From the NCBI GenBank assembly GCA_030609215.1, contig JAUWCR010000051.1, forward strand, positions 1 to 8,120: DNA of 8,120 nucleotides, in the 5' to 3' direction. This document shows, piece after piece, positions 7,023 through 8,120 of this stretch. The position numbers and the translations under genes are program-made. The DNA is from Actinomycetes bacterium (lineage in GTDB: Bacteria; Actinomycetota; Humimicrobiia; Humimicrobiales; Humimicrobiaceae). The notes beneath the pieces are model-generated. The model had not been told where the DNA came from and ran no database searches. It saw only the letters and a program-made list of their open reading frames with translations. Within the stretch, counting starts at the first letter, position 1. The number at the start of each line of letters is the position of its first letter.

Positions 7023-8120
7023 ATGGATGTATTAATAATTGGCGGCGGTGGAAGAGAGCACTGCCTGGCATGGAAAATTTCTAAAAGCAGACTTGTAAAC
7101 AAAGTATATGCAATCCCTGGAAATGCAGGAATTGCAGAAATTGCAAAATGTGCAGATATCAGTGTATCAAAAGATAATTTCCAAAGCTTGCTTAATTTTG
7201 TAAAAGAAAAAAAGGTTGATTTAGTCGTAGTGGGACCAGAAGCACCACTTGTTGATGGAATTGTAAACTTTTTTAGTAAAAATGGTATTAAAATATTTGG
7301 TCCCAGCAAGAAAGCATCCATGATTGAAGGAAGCAAGGTCTTTGCCAAGAAACTTTGCTGGAAATACGGAATACCTACTGCTGATGGGAATATTTTTTTA
7401 AAAGAGGAATACGAGGAAGCTTTAAATTTTATTGAAGGGATTGCCAGGGATAAATTTCCAGTAGTTATAAAGGCAGATGGACTTGCTGCAGGGAAAGGTG
7501 TAATTATTGCTGATAATAAGAAGGTAGCAATAGAGGCATTAAAGGATTGTTTTGTAAGAAATATTTTTGGCCAGGCAGGTGAAACGGTAATAATAGAAGA
7601 CTTTATGAGTGGCTACGAAGTATCAATTCTAAATCTCTGTGATGGCAGGGATATTGTTCCTATGGTATTAGCTCAGGATTATAAAAGGATTTTTGATAAT
7701 GATAAGGGCAAAAATACTGGTGGCATGGGAAGTTATAGTCCTGTACCTATGGTAAGTAGAGAAATGTATAAGAAAATTTTAAATACCATTATTTATCCTA
7801 CTTATAAATCCTTAATTAAAGAAAATATTGAATATAAGGGAATACTATATGGAGGAATTATTATCAGGGATAATCAACCATATTTACTTGAATATAATTG
7901 TAGATTTGGGGATCCAGAAACACAAGCTATTCTACCAAGATTAAATAATGATATAGTTCCATTACTACTAAATTGTATAAATGGAAAATTATCTAAAAGA
8001 AAGCTTGATTGGGATAATAAAAAGTGTGTCTGTATTGTAGCAGCATCGAAAGGATATCCCGAAAGTTCTTCATGCGGTGATGTAATCGAAGGTCTTGATA
8101 GCTGTCACGAAAGTGATAGT
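7023..8120 (+). CDS. purD: Phosphoribosylamine-glycine ligase (GAR synthetase), 3' truncated by window edge
   Basis: PurD makes glycinamide ribonucleotide from phosphoribosylamine, glycine and ATP, the second step of de novo purine synthesis. The frame is open from ATG 7023 to the last base, exactly 366 codons; the family is usually about 420 residues, so roughly 50-60 are missing to the right. Visible features in order are the N-terminal GGGGREH at 7-13, VVGPEAPLVDG from 69, the ATP-grasp block KADGLAAGKGV at 150-160, EDFMSGYEVSI, QDYKRIFDNDKGKNTGGMGSYSP, and the metal/ATP site EYNCRFGDPETQ at 290-301. The position often held by Ala or Val before RFGDPE is Cys293 here, probably neutral. It begins 16 bases after purA with its own ribosome binding site. 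Together purA and purD suggest the row continues into further purine genes. Confidence 0.95.
   Translation, partial: MDVLIIGGGGREHCLAWKISKSRLVNKVYAIPGNAGIAEIAKCADISVSKDNFQSLLNFVKEKKVDLVVVGPEAPLVDGIVNFFSKNGIKIFGPSKKASMIEGSKVFAKKLCWKYGIPTADGNIFLKEEYEEALNFIEGIARDKFPVVIKADGLAAGKGVIIADNKKVAIEALKDCFVRNIFGQAGETVIIEDFMSGYEVSILNLCDGRDIVPMVLAQDYKRIFDNDKGKNTGGMGSYSPVPMVSREMYKKILNTIIYPTYKSLIKENIEYKGILYGGIIIRDNQPYLLEYNCRFGDPETQAILPRLNNDIVPLLLNCINGKLSKRKLDWDNKKCVCIVAASKGYPESSSCGDVIEGLDSCHESDS

Overview
The window is an AT-rich bacterial segment with every supported gene on the + strand. Its core is the conserved housekeeping order rpsF - ssb - rpsR - DUF2232 (YybS-like) - rplI - dnaB - purA - purD. The end of an MscS-type mechanosensitive channel gene lies upstream. 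This order is typical of Firmicutes/Clostridia-like chromosomes and is also compatible with AT-rich lineages such as Atribacterota or Halanaerobiales. I cannot fix the phylum from the sequence alone. Most ribosome binding sites are recognisable Shine-Dalgarno sequences, and the code is standard.

Layout. Positions 1-433 hold the 3' part of the mscS-family gene. Positions 434-657 are non-coding or decayed: they contain two AT-rich hairpins and two copies, 120 bp apart and in the same frame, of a sequence that reads like worn-out protein code. Positions 658-1174 hold a two-gene module, DUF4160 followed by DUF2442, of the kind predicted to be a toxin-antitoxin pair. Positions 1175-1492 are an AT-rich control region with a candidate extended -10 promoter, hairpins and, just before rpsF, a structure resembling the S6:S18 autoregulatory leader. 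Positions 1493-8120 carry the rpsF-to-purD gene row; purD runs off the right edge.

How the genes work together. S6 and S18 assemble as a pair on the 30S platform, L9 sits on the 50S L1 stalk base, SSB and DnaB act at the replication fork, and PurA and PurD are purine biosynthesis enzymes. The window therefore joins translation, replication and nucleotide supply in one co-oriented row. I see no convincing terminator inside it.

Most of the window is ordinary core genome. The parts worth a second look are the probable S6:S18 leader, the use of TTG starts by all three ribosomal-protein genes and by no other gene with a visible start, the DUF4160/DUF2442 module with gene debris in front of it, and the triple-stop junction before dnaB. 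I found no convincing new multi-gene system.
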